A DNA stretch of 64,000 nucleotides from Homarus americanus (lineage: Eukaryota; Arthropoda; Malacostraca; Decapoda; Nephropidae): assembly GCF_018991925.1 (NCBI RefSeq), contig NW_024737068.1, positions 8,193,113-8,257,112 of the forward strand. Reading direction: 5' to 3'. The notes below the pieces were generated by a model. That model did not search any database. It saw nothing but the letters and a program-made list of their open reading frames with translations, and was not told where the DNA came from. Positions 39,861 through 51,319 of the stretch are shown piece by piece; the first letter of the stretch is position 1; each line of letters opens with the position of its first letter. The translations under genes and the position numbers were made by a program.

Positions 39861-41115
39861 CGGCATGTAAAATTTACACCCCGAACACGACCGCTACCAA
39901 GAGATAATGGCACGGCAACACTGAGGCCCCCACAAGCACTCCGATACATGGTTATAAAACAAATGCATTGAAGATTTATTAGGAAGAAAACTAAAATTCC
40001 TGTTGGAGTGGTGATATCCATTATCGGTAAATATTGAGACGGTAAGTGCGTTATTCTCGTTAGTGTTTTATTGGGTACTTGGTGTTCGTTGTAGGAAGAT
40101 GGTATTATGTGCGTTGAAGGTATTTGTAACATGAATGCATATATACGTGAATACATAGATGCTTACGAAAATACATAACATGGAAACAGATACACACACT
40201 CACGCACGTATACATATATACATACATACATATACCAATTCATTTATCTCCTGGAACTTGACTCATGACAGCTGTTGTAACCTCAGTGGTGGGACCTGTA
40301 GTTAACATCAGTGATGAATCATGTTTGAGAAGAAAAATAAATGAAATGCCAGTTAGTGTGAGGGAAGATTAGCTAACAGATAAAACCATTTAATTATTTT
40401 TGTATTTTAACGTTGAAATATAATTAACATATACTGGTTAATGATATGTTAGAAATATATTAATATATATGTATATATTAGTCTATTTACGTATTTCATT
40501 CTATATTTTTCTGATAGTTTTAAAATTTTTACACACTTAAGTCACTGTTGTTAAGGATTTGCAATTGCGTTCAACAATTTACTCAACATGGGGACTTTTT
40601 TAATGGAGGGTGGGTATTGACGCCATTAGTCTTGGGGGAGGAGGCCATTATCGTGTTAGAGGGGAGGAAACACGCCAGGTTGGGGGTTCACTACTCACCT
40701 AGGGAGACGAACTTGACCCCTACCTCTGCCGGATATTATGCTTCTCTCCCCTACCTCACTACAGATGACATAATTAACTTTAGTCAAGATAATGTAATTT
40801 TTTCTTTATTTCCGCTAATTATCAGTTTTTTTTATTATATTTTTGTCTTATTATTTCCGTCTTTTGTTTGTTTGTGTGTGTGTGTGTGTTTTGCCCTACC
40901 TTTTTTGTTTTTGTTTTTTGGTGTTTTGTTAATTCCTTCGTTTATTTTATTATCTTTTTACTTCATATTCCTTTCATTATTATGTATCATTTGTTTGTTA
41001 ATCTATGTTTAAGCTTCTTTAGTTTTTTTGTTTGTTTATTCATTTGTTTCACCTTTTTCATTTGTTTAATAATTTTTGGGGGTCTGTTTTACTATCATTT
41101 TTACTTCTATATGTA
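39861..41115. other. Intergenic AT-rich DNA
   Basis: The plus-strand frame at 40548-41012 includes a short GC-richer non-repetitive part around 40610-40760 (VLEGRKHARLGVHYSPRETN). It runs on into poly-T-derived Phe/Leu/Ile, and I cannot assign a function. Confidence 0.35.
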
Positions 41116-41726
41116 GGAAAAGCTTCACGAATCAAAACAATAAGCTTCGATCATTCTGGAAAAGCCTCGCGAATCAAAACAATAAGCTTCGATCATTCTG
41201 GAAAAGCCTCGCGAATCAAAACAATAAGCTTCGATCATTCTGGAAAAGCCTCACGAATCAAAACAATAAGCTTCGATCATTCTGGAAAAGCTCGCGAATC
41301 AAAACAATAAGCTTCGATCATTCTGGAAAAGCCTCGCGAATCAAAACAATAAGCTTCGATCATTCTGGAAAAGCCTCGCGAATCAAAACAATAAGCTTCG
41401 ATCATTCTGGAAAAGCCTCGCGAATCAAAACAATAAGCTTCGATCATTCTGGAAAAGCCTCACGAATCAAAACAATAAGCTTCGATCATTCTGGAAAAGC
41501 CTCGCGAATCAAAACAATAAGCTTCGATCATTCTGGAAAAGCCTCGCGAATCAAAACAATAAGCTTCGATCATTCTGGAAAAGCCTCACGAATCAAAACA
41601 ATAAGCTTCAATCATTCTGGAAAAGCCTCACGAATCAAAACAATAAGCTTCGATCATTCTGGAAAAGCTTCACGAATCAAAACAATAAGCTTCGATCATT
41701 CTGGAAAAGCTTCACGAATGAAAATA
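41116..41726. repeat. 42-bp minisatellite, about 14.5 copies, each with a HindIII site
   Basis: Units begin GGAAAAGC(C/T)TC(G/A)CGAATC and continue AAAACAATAAGCTTCGATCATTCT. Copies differ at only a few positions (CGCG versus CACG; one GAT to AAT). One copy lacks a single base (about 41289). The period is a multiple of three, so each unit translates in one frame as SGKASRIKTISFDH. Confidence 0.96.
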
Positions 41727-41942
41727 ATAATAATTCTTTAAATTTAAAAATCCAGCTCACGAATCGATATGTAATTTGCTGTTTAGTTTGTATCGTAAAT
41801 AACCAGGAACTGAGGTAAGGGTTATATTACTTTATTTACCGGAGTTGTGTTTCCTTGTTTGAATTTAGTGAATCTTGGCAGAGGAGAAACATCATTTGGT
41901 TGTCTCGTGGTCATAGTGTTATTGACCCCTGTTCCGTTTAAA

Positions 41943-41944
41943 TG

Positions 41945-41972
<28 letters not shown>
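41943..41972. repeat. (CT)n microsatellite
   Basis: Pure CT tract of about 30 bases. Confidence 0.93.
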
Positions 41973-41978
<6 letters not shown>

Positions 41979-42454
41979 TTTCTTTTTATGGACGGGTATC
42001 TGTGTGTATGTAAAAATGGGTGCGTGTGTGTATCCAATAGGTGGGTGTGTGGGTTTTACCTGAGCTACAAAGGTGTTCAATGAGGTAAGGTAAGTGGATT
42101 ATCGCCTGGGTATTATTGCCTGATCACCCCCACCTTTTGCACTCACCAAGAACCAATTGTCTCAGGTACATTACGTGAATACCTGACAGCATTATACACC
42201 CATGGGAGGGGGGAGGGGTCTTACACATGCTCCTGGGGGTAACTATCTTGAATTATAAATAAACTCTATAATTTACGCCCTCCTTCCAGCCAATAAAGGT
42301 GTACTTGGTGTTCATGTATAATATCATGAATAGTGTTTTGTGCTCTGTTGCTGGTTTATTATTTAGGGTGAAATGTGACTCGTTGGATGAGACCATTTGA
42401 CGTACTGATTTTTAAAGGAATTTTTTGAATGATGAGCGTATCTATGTATCATTT
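41973..42454. other. Intergenic DNA, nothing recognised
   Basis: No coding frame or known element in this stretch. Confidence 0.4.
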
Positions 42455-42472
42455 ATGTGTGTGTGTGTGTGT

Positions 42473-42554
<82 letters not shown>
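42455..42554. repeat. (GT)n microsatellite
   Basis: About 100 bases of GT with a single TCTGT interruption. Confidence 0.96.
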
Positions 42555-42555
<1 letters not shown>

Positions 42556-43299
42556 TTAATGACATGTATGGGTGATAATAAACGTTTCCTCATACATAAA
42601 CTATTCCACTCTCTAGAGTATACATTCATACATATAAACCAGATCATGTATGAGAAAATACCTGAAAACATGCATATGAATACACATACATGTATACATA
42701 TAGATATACACATCTGTTTATGTATACTTACAGCTACCAACACAAGAACACAAACACGTATGATTATCAATAAACACACTTCTGGGGCATTTAAATCTCC
42801 CAGCCTTATTTCCAGATTACTTAATTTCCCTTACCGTTCTCTTCCACCAGTCAAAACCATCTTTATTACCAATCAAAACCAACGCTTCCAACAGCTTTAA
42901 AACCGACCAACTCTCTCGTATTCCAAAACCATCTCCCCTAACAGTCAAAACCAGTCCTCCTACCTATCAAAACTATCTTTCCTTCTATTTGAAAACCACC
43001 GACATTCTCACCAACCAAAACCACTCATATGGAACACCTTCGTCACCAACCGTGTCTTAAGAGAACACCGCTTGAGAAATCGTTAACTGTTACCGAGTCA
43101 CACTCACACGTCACATTTGTTACTTTGTGTTACTGTTACTCTGTCCCTAGACCTTGTACCCCTAGATCTGTACCCTAGGCCTATAATAATAATATGTACT
43201 GTAATATTAGATTGTTTATGTTACTGTACTCTCAGACCTGTACCCCAGACCTGTAATAACATCTACTGTAATTCCTTAATAACAATAACTGTATCTCAT

Positions 43300-43556
43300 T
43301 AATAACACACACTGTAACTCCTTAATCCCACCCGCTATAACACCCTAATCCCACTTGTTGTAACTGTCTAATCCCACCCGCTGTTACTCCCTAATCCCAC
43401 TCGTTTTAACTCCCTATTAACACTCACTATAACTGCGTAATCCCACCCTCTGTTACTCCCTAATCCACTCGTTTTAATTCCCTAATAACACTCACTATAA
43501 CTGCGTAATCCCACCCTCTGTTACTCCCTAAAAATCCACTCGTTTTAACTCCATCT
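43300..43556. repeat. Diverged tandem repeat, CTAATCCCACCC family
   Basis: Words such as TAACTCCCTAATCCCACCCG and CTGTTACTCCCTAATCCACT recur. A ~74-base higher unit containing CTGCGTAATCCCACCCTCTG is present twice near 43430-43550. Confidence 0.75.
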
Positions 43557-43778
43557 GTCACTCTTAACTGCTGCTATACACAGCCATTGATTGTATGTAA
43601 TGTGTGTATACTAAAGCCAGGTCTGTATTGATGGCTGTTCAAGGTGCGTATCGATACGTTTGTGCTCTAAGACAAAACAATATTTTTTTTTTATATAATT
43701 TCTTTGTTGTCTTATTTGTTTTTGTTTGTTTGTTTGTTGTGGAAGATTGTTTATATAATTCTAGCTCCGTAATGTTTG

Positions 43779-43811
<33 letters not shown>

Positions 43812-44864
43812 CTGGTATATTATGTTTGTGTATGTTGGAAATTATTCCCCTCGGCGAGAATTAACCAATTATTTTGTGCCGTTGGTTGAGTTGTGTTTGT
43901 TTGTCTAATGTTGTTTCTGTGAGAGATTTCGTCATCTGTGTTGATATAACGGGTGACATGTAACAAAAATGATCTAGTAGTTAGTGTAGTTATAGCGGTC
44001 GAGTGCAATGCCAGCCATCCTCTCTCCTTGTGTACTGACGGTTAGTATGCAGTGTGCTGTATCCGTATCGCCTCTAACTACTCGACAGGCTTATTAGACC
44101 CATCTTTAATAATTTTGTCTTCACAATTATTCTTCTTCTTTTGATTATCTCGGGAGGTATAAAATTAGACTGTCTTGACTTTCACTCTAGTCTTCAAAAC
44201 ACAAGGTTGGAGTCATGGGTTAGTTTCAACAGCCGCCGTCGAAGTGTCATGATCATTAAGACGACTTCAAGCCCTGGTTATTATTGTTATGTAGTGCACC
44301 AATAGCCAGAGTCTTTAGAGCACCGTTCACTAAGTCTTAATCTTAGGTGACTTAGTGGTTGGGTATTTTTAAGCAACCTTTCACCAAGTGTTAGTGTCTG
44401 CAGGAGAAATCGACTTCTATAAACTAACAGACCTATTCCGTTTACGTCTCAGTCTTCACACACATTAAGATTGAGATCCTCGTGATTGGAATCTCTCTCC
44501 AGGTGAATTACTATAATTTTCGCTAACAAGTTTCCAGGTAGTAGACGCTATTTGAAACTTTCTCGATTTCGAAAACTAGGATTACTGAGAATTGATTATT
44601 AGCTACGTTAAACTGCATTGGGGCAAAAAATAAACATTCCCCATGAGCTTAAAAAACATCTATCAGTCAGATCAGGAGGAATGGGTATTAGGCTAAAATC
44701 AACACAGGTAAATAAATAAAACTAAACCTAAATACGCAGACAAAAACACACAGACATATGCAAACACACGAACGCAAAGACACACACACACACACTTAAG
44801 GATAGAAAGACAAAGTCATAGAACACTTATTCGCGCGCCGGCGCGCACACACATATATAATATA
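43557..44864. other. Intergenic DNA with a (GT)n at 43780-43809
   Basis: Unique sequence, no gene recognised. A short GCGCGCCGGCGCGC palindrome lies at about 44832-44846 in otherwise AT-rich DNA. Confidence 0.4.
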
Positions 44865-45134
44865 TTGTACAATATCAGAACAGCATCTGAAAGCAGTGCC
44901 TTGTTCGTTCATGTTAGGAATAATAGTCATCCTATTGCTTGGGAAAAAAGCTTAGAAGTATTTAAATCATCTTGTGTCACAGAAAGACTTCTGGTTGAAG
45001 CTAGTTTGATTAAGGAATTAAAATCAATAAACCTTAGTGATGGTCAGTTCAAAACTGATAATATGTTACATAAATTTATTTGTCAGTGGCCCAAGGTTAA
45101 AAATGCTTTGAAAACCTTTGATCTAGATGTATGA
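44865..45134 (+). pseudogene. Penelope-like element fragment, GIY-YIG endonuclease end
   Basis: This frame reads IRTASESSALFVHVRNNSHP, then IAWEKSLEVF and ERLLVEASLIKELKSINLSD, ending at TGA 45132-45134. The order (charged stretch, ALF.HV...HPI.W, then LLVEASLIK) matches what I know of the C-terminal GIY-YIG nuclease of Penelope-like elements, which cut target DNA and sit downstream of the reverse transcriptase. The upstream GIY-YIG and RT parts are missing, so the copy is 5'-truncated. Downstream it meets the tail of a minus-strand LINE about 65 bases later. Family assignment is from motif memory; a related retroelement is possible. Confidence 0.6.
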
Positions 45135-45198
45135 TAGTTATTTAGTGGGTCCCTTATTTTTGACCTGACCTGACTAGTCACGTCACCCCCCTTCTCTT

Positions 45199-45226
45199 AA
45201 GAACATAAGAATATAAGAAAATAAGG
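45199..45226 (-). repeat. LINE 3' tail repeat
   Basis: On the minus strand the element ends in CTTATATTCTTATGTTCTTA, a short imperfect tandem of an ATTCTTATG-like octamer. Such microsatellite-like tails are usual for CR1/L2-type LINEs. Confidence 0.7.
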
Positions 45227-45230
45227 AGTC

Positions 45231-45254
45231 TGCACAGGTCGGTTGGCCTGTGCA
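45231..45254 (-). other. Hairpin next to the LINE 3' tail
   Basis: TGCACAGG and CCTGTGCA (8-bp stem) enclose an 8-base loop (TCGGTTGG on the plus strand), immediately inside the tail repeat. In related LINEs a 3' stem-loop is the recognition site for the element's own reverse transcriptase. Confidence 0.6.
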
Positions 45255-45276
45255 TGGCAGCTCCTGTCGAGAGTTA

Positions 45277-45811
45277 CTACCACTCTCTATCATCCATGAA
45301 TCTATCTAGCCTCCTTTTGAAACTTTCCAGAGTTCCTGCACTTACTACAAAGTTGCTAAGCTTGTTCCACTCGTCCACCACCCTATTTGTGAACCAGTTT
45401 CTTCCTATCTCCCTCCTAAACCTAAACTTATCCAACTTGAATCCGTTGCTCCGAGTCCTATCCTGCTCGGATATTATAAGAACTTTATCTATATCCCTTT
45501 ATTGATTCCTTTCACCCACTTAAATACTTCTATCATATCTCCCCGCACTCTTTCTTTCTAGGGAATGCAAGTTAAGTTTCTTTAACCTATCCTGATATGG
45601 AAGGTTTCTAAGTCCCGGAATCATTTTTGTCATTCTTCGCTGCACCGACTCTAGTGAATTTATATCCATTCTATAATAGGGGCACCAGAACTGAACCGCA
45701 TAATCGAGGTGCGGCCTGACTAGCGCAAGATATAGTTGCAATAAGACCTCTGCACTCTTATTACTTACACTTCTAGATATAAAACCCAACACTCTGTTTG
45801 CCTTATTTAAA
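45277..45811 (-). pseudogene. 5'-truncated CR1/Jockey-like LINE, C-terminal end of reverse transcriptase
   Basis: The minus strand encodes LALVRPHLDYAVQFWCPYYR, then NSLESVQRRMTKMIPGLRNL and LKKLNLHSLERK. After a frameshift between about 45505 and 45520 it continues with WFTNRVVDEWNKLSNFVV and FKRRLDRFMDD, ending at TAG 45277-45279. This is the highly recognisable end of a LINE ORF2 after the RT palm. The 3' UTR, hairpin and tail follow to 45199. Homology stops at about 45811, upstream of KANRVLGFISRSVSNK, so the copy is 5'-truncated. It has at least one frameshift and is inactive. Confidence 0.85.
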
Positions 45812-46112
45812 CATTAACGCACTGCTTGTATGTAGGTCCGGGCTTACAATTACCCCTAAGTCTTCTTTTCAAGTCACTCCTCTACGCGTGTAAGGTGTGG
45901 GGATTAGTGGATGACATCATCATTATGACTCTAGTTCCTCATATGTTTTTAAGGTCACCTCGTATATTTAAGCCTCTTCATCATGCACCTAGTTACCTCT
46001 TTGGGAAGATGTCTTTTAATAAAAGACGAAAGCTAAGGTGCCCGTTGTTTCCTTTCCCGTGTGATTTTAATAAGATTTATCTTTTATCCACGTTTTTACT
46101 AGGATCTACATG

Positions 46113-46160
<48 letters not shown>

Positions 46161-46845
46161 ACAAGCAAGCAGATAATTGTAAAAAAAATATTCATTTACA
46201 CCTGCTATAACTTAATCAATTAATACACCTGACATTGTAAACGAGCAAGTTATTTTTGGTCTAATTTGTAGTTTCCCTTACCCGTTCCCGTTTTCTTTAA
46301 CAAGGTAAATATAACTGATCATAAATTCTAGTTTTATTTATCAAGGTAAATTATATTGTTAGAAAAATACAGTGTTTCTTTCTTAAATTCTCATATTTTC
46401 TTCACTAATACTGTACCTATCATCCCTTCACAAAAACCCGCATCCCCTTCACAAAATTCCATCACCTCTTCACAAAATCCCATCACTCCTCAACAAACTC
46501 CTATTTCCCTCTAAATTAGGTAAAATACCTGAGTTCCACGTAAGACCAGTCCATCTACACTCCTACAGCATACATATCACTCCGTCAGGATAAACAAGAT
46601 TGTGGTATGTGGCAGCCCTCGGGACCTCGCAGTTGGTGGGCCGCCTCCCGCCGTGTGTGACAACTACATCAGTAGCTCCCGGGACAATGTCTTATTGTAA
46701 CTCTTATTGTGAAGGAGTTTAAACCACTCACAAAAGGATAACTAGACCTCACACACACACACTCACCTGGTTGTTGAGTTTAGGATCTCCATTAGCGTGG
46801 GGGGGAGGGGTGTAAAGAATGGGGGGGGTTAGGGATGTGGAAAGG
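45812..46845. other. Intergenic DNA with a (TA)n at 46117-46154
   Basis: The 95-codon frame at 45826-46113 has no recognised domain. A TA tract of about 38 bases follows. Confidence 0.4.
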
Positions 46846-46906
46846 TGAGTGTGTGTGTTTGTGTGTGCGTGTGTGTGTGTGTGTGTGTATGTGTGTGTGT
46901 GTGTGT
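46846..46906. repeat. (GT)n microsatellite, interrupted
   Basis: GT repeats with TTTGT, GCGT and GTAT interruptions. Confidence 0.9.
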
Positions 46907-46925
46907 TCGTACGGGCATGAGGATG

Positions 46926-47286
46926 AGTTATATTCTCCGACACACTCGAACTTAAATCACCAGGGAGGAGAGTTGAGGGAAGGAGTGAGAGGGAAGGAGG
47001 GGAGGAAGGTTGGGTGGAAGGAAAGGAGTGAAGATAAAAAAGTAAAGGGATGAAGGGAAGGGTTAAGGAGGAGGTGTGCAAGAGAGAGACTAACATCTTC
47101 TTAACAGTATTTCTAATCATAAATAATAGTTGCCTCTAAATAACATATATTTTTTATTTGTGTCATTTTCCTTTGATTCTAGTAGTAAAGTAAATTTTTT
47201 CAGTAAACAATGAGAGGAATTATTTTTGGGGGGCATTTTGAATTTGATTTTGATACATTACAGAAACACCAACACTAATAATAGTT
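46926..47286. repeat. Tandem duplication, copy 1
   Basis: This segment begins AGTTATATTCTCCGACACAC and contains a purine-rich core, then TTTTTGGGGGGCATTTTG. It is repeated immediately downstream. Copy 1 is about 18 bases shorter than copy 2, mostly through missing bases in G or A runs. Confidence 0.93.
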
Positions 47287-47661
47287 ATATTCTCCGACAC
47301 ACTCGAACTTAAATCACCAGGGAGGGAGAGTTGAGGGAAGGGAGTGAGAGGGAAGGGGAGGGAGGAAGGTTGGGTGGAAGGGAAGGAGTGAAGATAAAAA
47401 AAAGTAAAGAGGATGAAGGGAAGGGTTAAGGGAGGAGGGTGAAAAGAGAGAGAGAGAGACTAACATCTTCTTAACAGTATTTCTAATCATAAATAATAGT
47501 TGCCTCTAAATAACATATATTTTCTAATTTATTTGTGTCATTTTCCTTTGATTCTGTAGTAGAAGTAAATTTTTTCAGTAAACAATGAGAGGAATTATTT
47601 TTGGGGGGCATTTTGAATTTGATTTTGATACATTACAGAAACACCAACACTAATAATAGTT
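47283..47661. repeat. Tandem duplication, copy 2
   Basis: Second copy of 46926-47286. It has longer homopolymers (for example CAGGGAGGGAGAG against CAGGGAGGAGAG) and an extra CTAATTTATTT-type insertion. Confidence 0.93.
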
Positions 47662-48423
47662 CCACCTCTTAATTTCTTACGGAATATTAGTATAAATTAC
47701 ACAAATAACTATGATAAAATAGTAAATAATAATAGCCGCATTAACTAATTACTACGGTGAATTCGGTAATAGTAATACGTATAACATTCACTATCTACTA
47801 TCCTAAGCTAGTGAATAGTACTAGTAAGCTACTACTAAGGCTTGCTATGATTGACTAAAGACTATCACTATCCACCTTAACTACTTACTAAGGATAGTTA
47901 GAGTACCCTACTATCCATAAATTTAGTGCAAGATATTTCTACGTATGGAAATTTATCGATGGAATTTACATTAAGTAAGTTTTTTGTCAAGGAAAAATGT
48001 TGAGTGATTGAGGTGTTTGTCCGTCCATCTGCCCGTCTGTCTGCCTGTCTGTCTGGTCTCTGAGGTGATGTAGTCTTTATGTCTGTCTTTGTCTGTGGGT
48101 AAAGAGAGGGAAAGAGAGATAGAGGTGGTTGTGTCGATAGGTAGAGAGATAGAGGTGGTTGTGTCGATAGGTAGAGAGATAAAGCTGCGTAGATAGGCAG
48201 GGATAGATAAATTGATAGGTGGATGAATAACTGCTTAAATAGACAGATAAATAGAAATGGAAATGTAGATGACTAAATAGACAGATGATAACACAGATAG
48301 ATAAGTGAATAAACAGAGAGAAAGAAAGAGAGAGACAGAGAGAGAATAATTTCCAGTCTAGCTGAACTAAAGATCGCCAGTTACAATCCGACAAAAAATA
48401 TTGAACATGAATATTTATAAAAG
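47662..48423. other. Intergenic DNA with GATA/GTCT simple sequence
   Basis: CTGTCTGTCTG at about 48030-48060 is followed by two exact copies of a 30-base unit containing AGAGATAGAGGTGGTTGTGT at 48115-48176, then degenerate GATA repeats to about 48340. Confidence 0.6.
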
Positions 48424-49011
48424 ATGTTACGACGTTGGACAATAAATCCTTCATATACTCGAGGTCGGAAGAAGTTGGAAGAGAGAAAAAAAAATCGAAA
48501 ATTCCTCCTGAGTCAAAACATTTCTACGTTATTTATGAATTATCCTAAGCTACCCAATATTTCCAAAGGTGGGTTGCGCAAAAATTCAAAGAGAGATAAG
48601 TCTGTTTTGGGGCTGGTGGTTGCTGGCGCCGCGGGCAGGAGAGAAACTGTAATTTGGGACCCCTGTGTGGAAGTAGCCAGACTGCTTTGCCGGGCTCTAC
48701 CACCACCACCACTTCTGCCTGGCTATCGCGCGCTCCAACACACCTCTTTCGTTCACCCTCTCATTCTAACCCATTCTATCTACATCTTTTCGTACGATCT
48801 GTGTTTTTGCATCGCTCTCAATCCGAGTGATCTGCGGCGATCCATTGCTGGAGCGAGTAATGGCGGGATCGTGAGGGGCTTATGTGCGTGTTTTCCAGGT
48901 TCCAACAATGGTCGGAATGTAAACAAACCTACTGGAAGGATGTGGAAAAGTGTATTCCAGTGGCTGCTCGGGTTTTCGTGGCGGCCGGGGCTTTATAGCC
49001 GAATGCCTTAG
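48424..49011 (+). CDS. Hypothetical open frame of 195 aa in a GC-richer patch, doubtful
   Basis: This is the longest plus-strand frame in the window that starts with ATG, is not made of tandem repeats and is not part of a recognised mobile element. The N-terminal third is Lys/Arg-rich (GRKKLEERKKNRKFLL). The middle lies in GC-rich DNA (about 48600-48760) with a short proline run, and the end is MWKSVFQWLLGFSWRPGLYS. I recognise no domain. Composition changes sharply inside the frame (AT-rich, then GC-rich), and TGTTTTCCAG at about 48890-48900 could be a splice acceptor. The patch may therefore be an exon or a CpG-rich promoter region of an unannotated gene instead of one continuous coding frame. 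Confidence 0.2.
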   Translation: MLRRWTINPSYTRGRKKLEERKKNRKFLLSQNISTLFMNYPKLPNISKGGLRKNSKRDKSVLGLVVAGAAGRRETVIWDPCVEVARLLCRALPPPPLLPGYRALQHTSFVHPLILTHSIYIFSYDLCFCIALNPSDLRRSIAGASNGGIVRGLCACFPGSNNGRNVNKPTGRMWKSVFQWLLGFSWRPGLYSRMP

Positions 49012-49761
49012 CAAATCACAGGTTTGCGTCCAGCCCTCGACTCCGTGGAGGGATTCGAGAATTTTTGGTAGAGTTTAGTTTATGTGTTAAAATGTTCGAT
49101 CCGATGCGGTTTTGTTTTTGCGTTTGGCTTTTGTCTGTGGCTTTCCGCACGCCTGAATTTGTTTGTGGAGTTTATCGCTCCTGTTGGTGATTTCTTACTG
49201 CGGTTCGCGAGTATATTCCTCCTCATTTAGAGATGTATTTCGATTTTCTAGTAAAATTTTAAACAAAGAGCGGAACGAGTAACGAAATATCACCTCCAAT
49301 GTTCCTAGAACGTATGCCAAGACAGTACAGGTAACTCAGCTCGGGCAAGAAGGGTGTCCAGACCACCCCAGAAGGTGGACAATTCTGACCCCTCCACTCA
49401 CCTCCTGGAAGGGCCATTCATCACTCCATTACCGCGTGTGTTTTAGGGAGACGGTGGTAGACGCGGACATATGAACATCCATAGACTCTGTGATGATTGT
49501 TTTCCCTTGAATTTGGTATAGTTAAGGATAAAAAAGAGGGCGATGGTCTGAGGATCTGCCGTGAATAGCTGATGAGTGGAAGAGGAATACATTTGGCAGC
49601 TCCTGCAACTGGTTTAGAATTCATGTCTAAAAAGTTTAAATTTATTTGAGAAAGTTTCACCTTTTTTGTGTTAATAAAACTAACAAAATTTCCGGAACTT
49701 CTCACGCGAAGTCATGCTGGAGAATATTACGAGTAGAATTGGCTTCCTTCTTCCTCAGAAT

Positions 49762-49800
<39 letters not shown>

Positions 49801-50534
49801 AGTTAAGAATCCACTTTTTGCAGAAGTGCTGTACCGCTTGAGAAATTTCTTCCGCGGAGAAGACAAATGACTATCGCAGACCACAAGTTGCCAACTCTAC
49901 AAGACCGCAACAAAGCCTATATTACAGGTTCCCCGGAGCTACAACCTAACAATATACGTACATATCATCCATATATATATAACAGTAGATATAAATTATT
50001 ATATACTTCAGACAAGCGGCCAACAGAAGCCAGACAACAATATTACAAAATTGTGTAAACATCGACAACAGGTTTTATTTAGATACGAGTTGCATTTGTT
50101 AGTAGGGTTTATCATCATCAAGTGTTGCCTGTGAAAGACTCGCATTCTCTTGTTTATTTGTGTTGGTGTTCGTAAATAATAACCGATTCATTATACTCCC
50201 GGATATACTGAAGCAAATACATAGTTTTTATACTGAATATACATGTAAGTGAATTAGGGAGCAGGTATAGATTTGTTTTAATAGGGAAATTTAGTTTTTA
50301 AATCAATTTATTAATTTAGTTACATAATTTATTATTTATCTATTGTATATCTGTGGTTTTTATTATTTATCCAATTTTTCTATCATACAGGTTTATCATT
50401 TTATTTTTATTTTTTTATATATATCTAATTATCAGGTAAGTTAAGCAAACATAGAGAGTTTATTCTTACAAGACAATAATAAGATTTAGTGAACAGAAGT
50501 TTCATAACCCTGACAGCTGAGGCAAACTAAAAAT
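49012..50534. other. Intergenic AT-rich DNA with (GA)n at 49764-49798
   Basis: No gene recognised. A pure GA tract of about 35 bases is the only structured feature. Confidence 0.4.
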
Positions 50535-50555
50535 AGCAACAACAACAGCAACAAC

Positions 50556-50590
<35 letters not shown>

Positions 50591-50592
50591 AA
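50535..50592. repeat. (AAC)n microsatellite
   Basis: AACAACAAC with an AGC and a GAC interruption. Confidence 0.92.
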
Positions 50593-50689
50593 AACACAGC
50601 TGTAATTTACGACTCATTTATCTTGTGTTTTTAAATATCTATCATTTATTTGATTTTCTCATTTATACATCAGAGAGAACTAGTATTAA

Positions 50690-51165
50690 CCCCCTCCCAG
50701 CCCCCTCCCAGCCCCCTACCTCCTCCAAGCCCCTCTCCTTCTATCTCTCGCTTCCTAACCTCCCCCTCCCCCTCCCCCTTTTCTAACCTCTTTTTCCTCC
50801 CTCTCCCTTCCCGCTTACCCCCTCCTCTTGCCGCCTCCCTAACCTCTTCCTCCCCTTCCTCCATCCTAACTTCTTTCCCCTTAACCACCCTGTTTCTCCT
50901 ACTTTCTTCCACCTCCCTTTGCTAAACTTCTCCCCCCCTTCCTCCTCCCCATAATCTCTCCTTTCCCCTTTTCCACCTCTCTACTCCCCTTTCCTCTACC
51001 CCTATACCCTTCCCCCTACATTCCCTACCTTTCTTTCTCCCTTTCCCTTCCCCATCTCTCTTCTCCCCTTTCCTCTATCCCCATACCCTTCCCCCTACAT
51101 GCCTCCCCTTCCCCTCTCCTTACCCCTTCTTCTTTCACTCCTCTTTCCCCTCCCCCTCACCAACA
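50690..51165. repeat. Polypyrimidine CT-rich stretch
   Basis: Nearly pure C and T on the plus strand. It contains two diverged copies of a unit with CTCCCCTTTCCTCTA followed by CCCCTATACCC/CCCCATACCC. Confidence 0.8.
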
Positions 51166-51319
51166 CACACGTGGAGGCTCTTGACCCGGATACAAGAGCC
51201 AAAAGTAAACAGAGTGAGTTGAGAATTGCACTCTGATGAATCACTCTTGCATATAAACCCACCTCGATTTTGCCTAAGAGTTCAGGCCCTCTGGTTTAAC
51301 TTAAGTCACTGGGTATAAA

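Noticed and set aside
41116..41726. CRISPR-like direct repeat array
   Set aside because: The 42-bp units are contiguous with no unique spacers, and the genome is eukaryotic in character.
45254..45505. 83-codon plus-strand frame
   Set aside because: It is the antisense of the LINE reverse transcriptase C-terminus, whose minus-strand translation is recognisable.
45826..46113. 95-codon plus-strand frame
   Set aside because: No recognisable domain, an alternative start codon, and it ends at a TA microsatellite.
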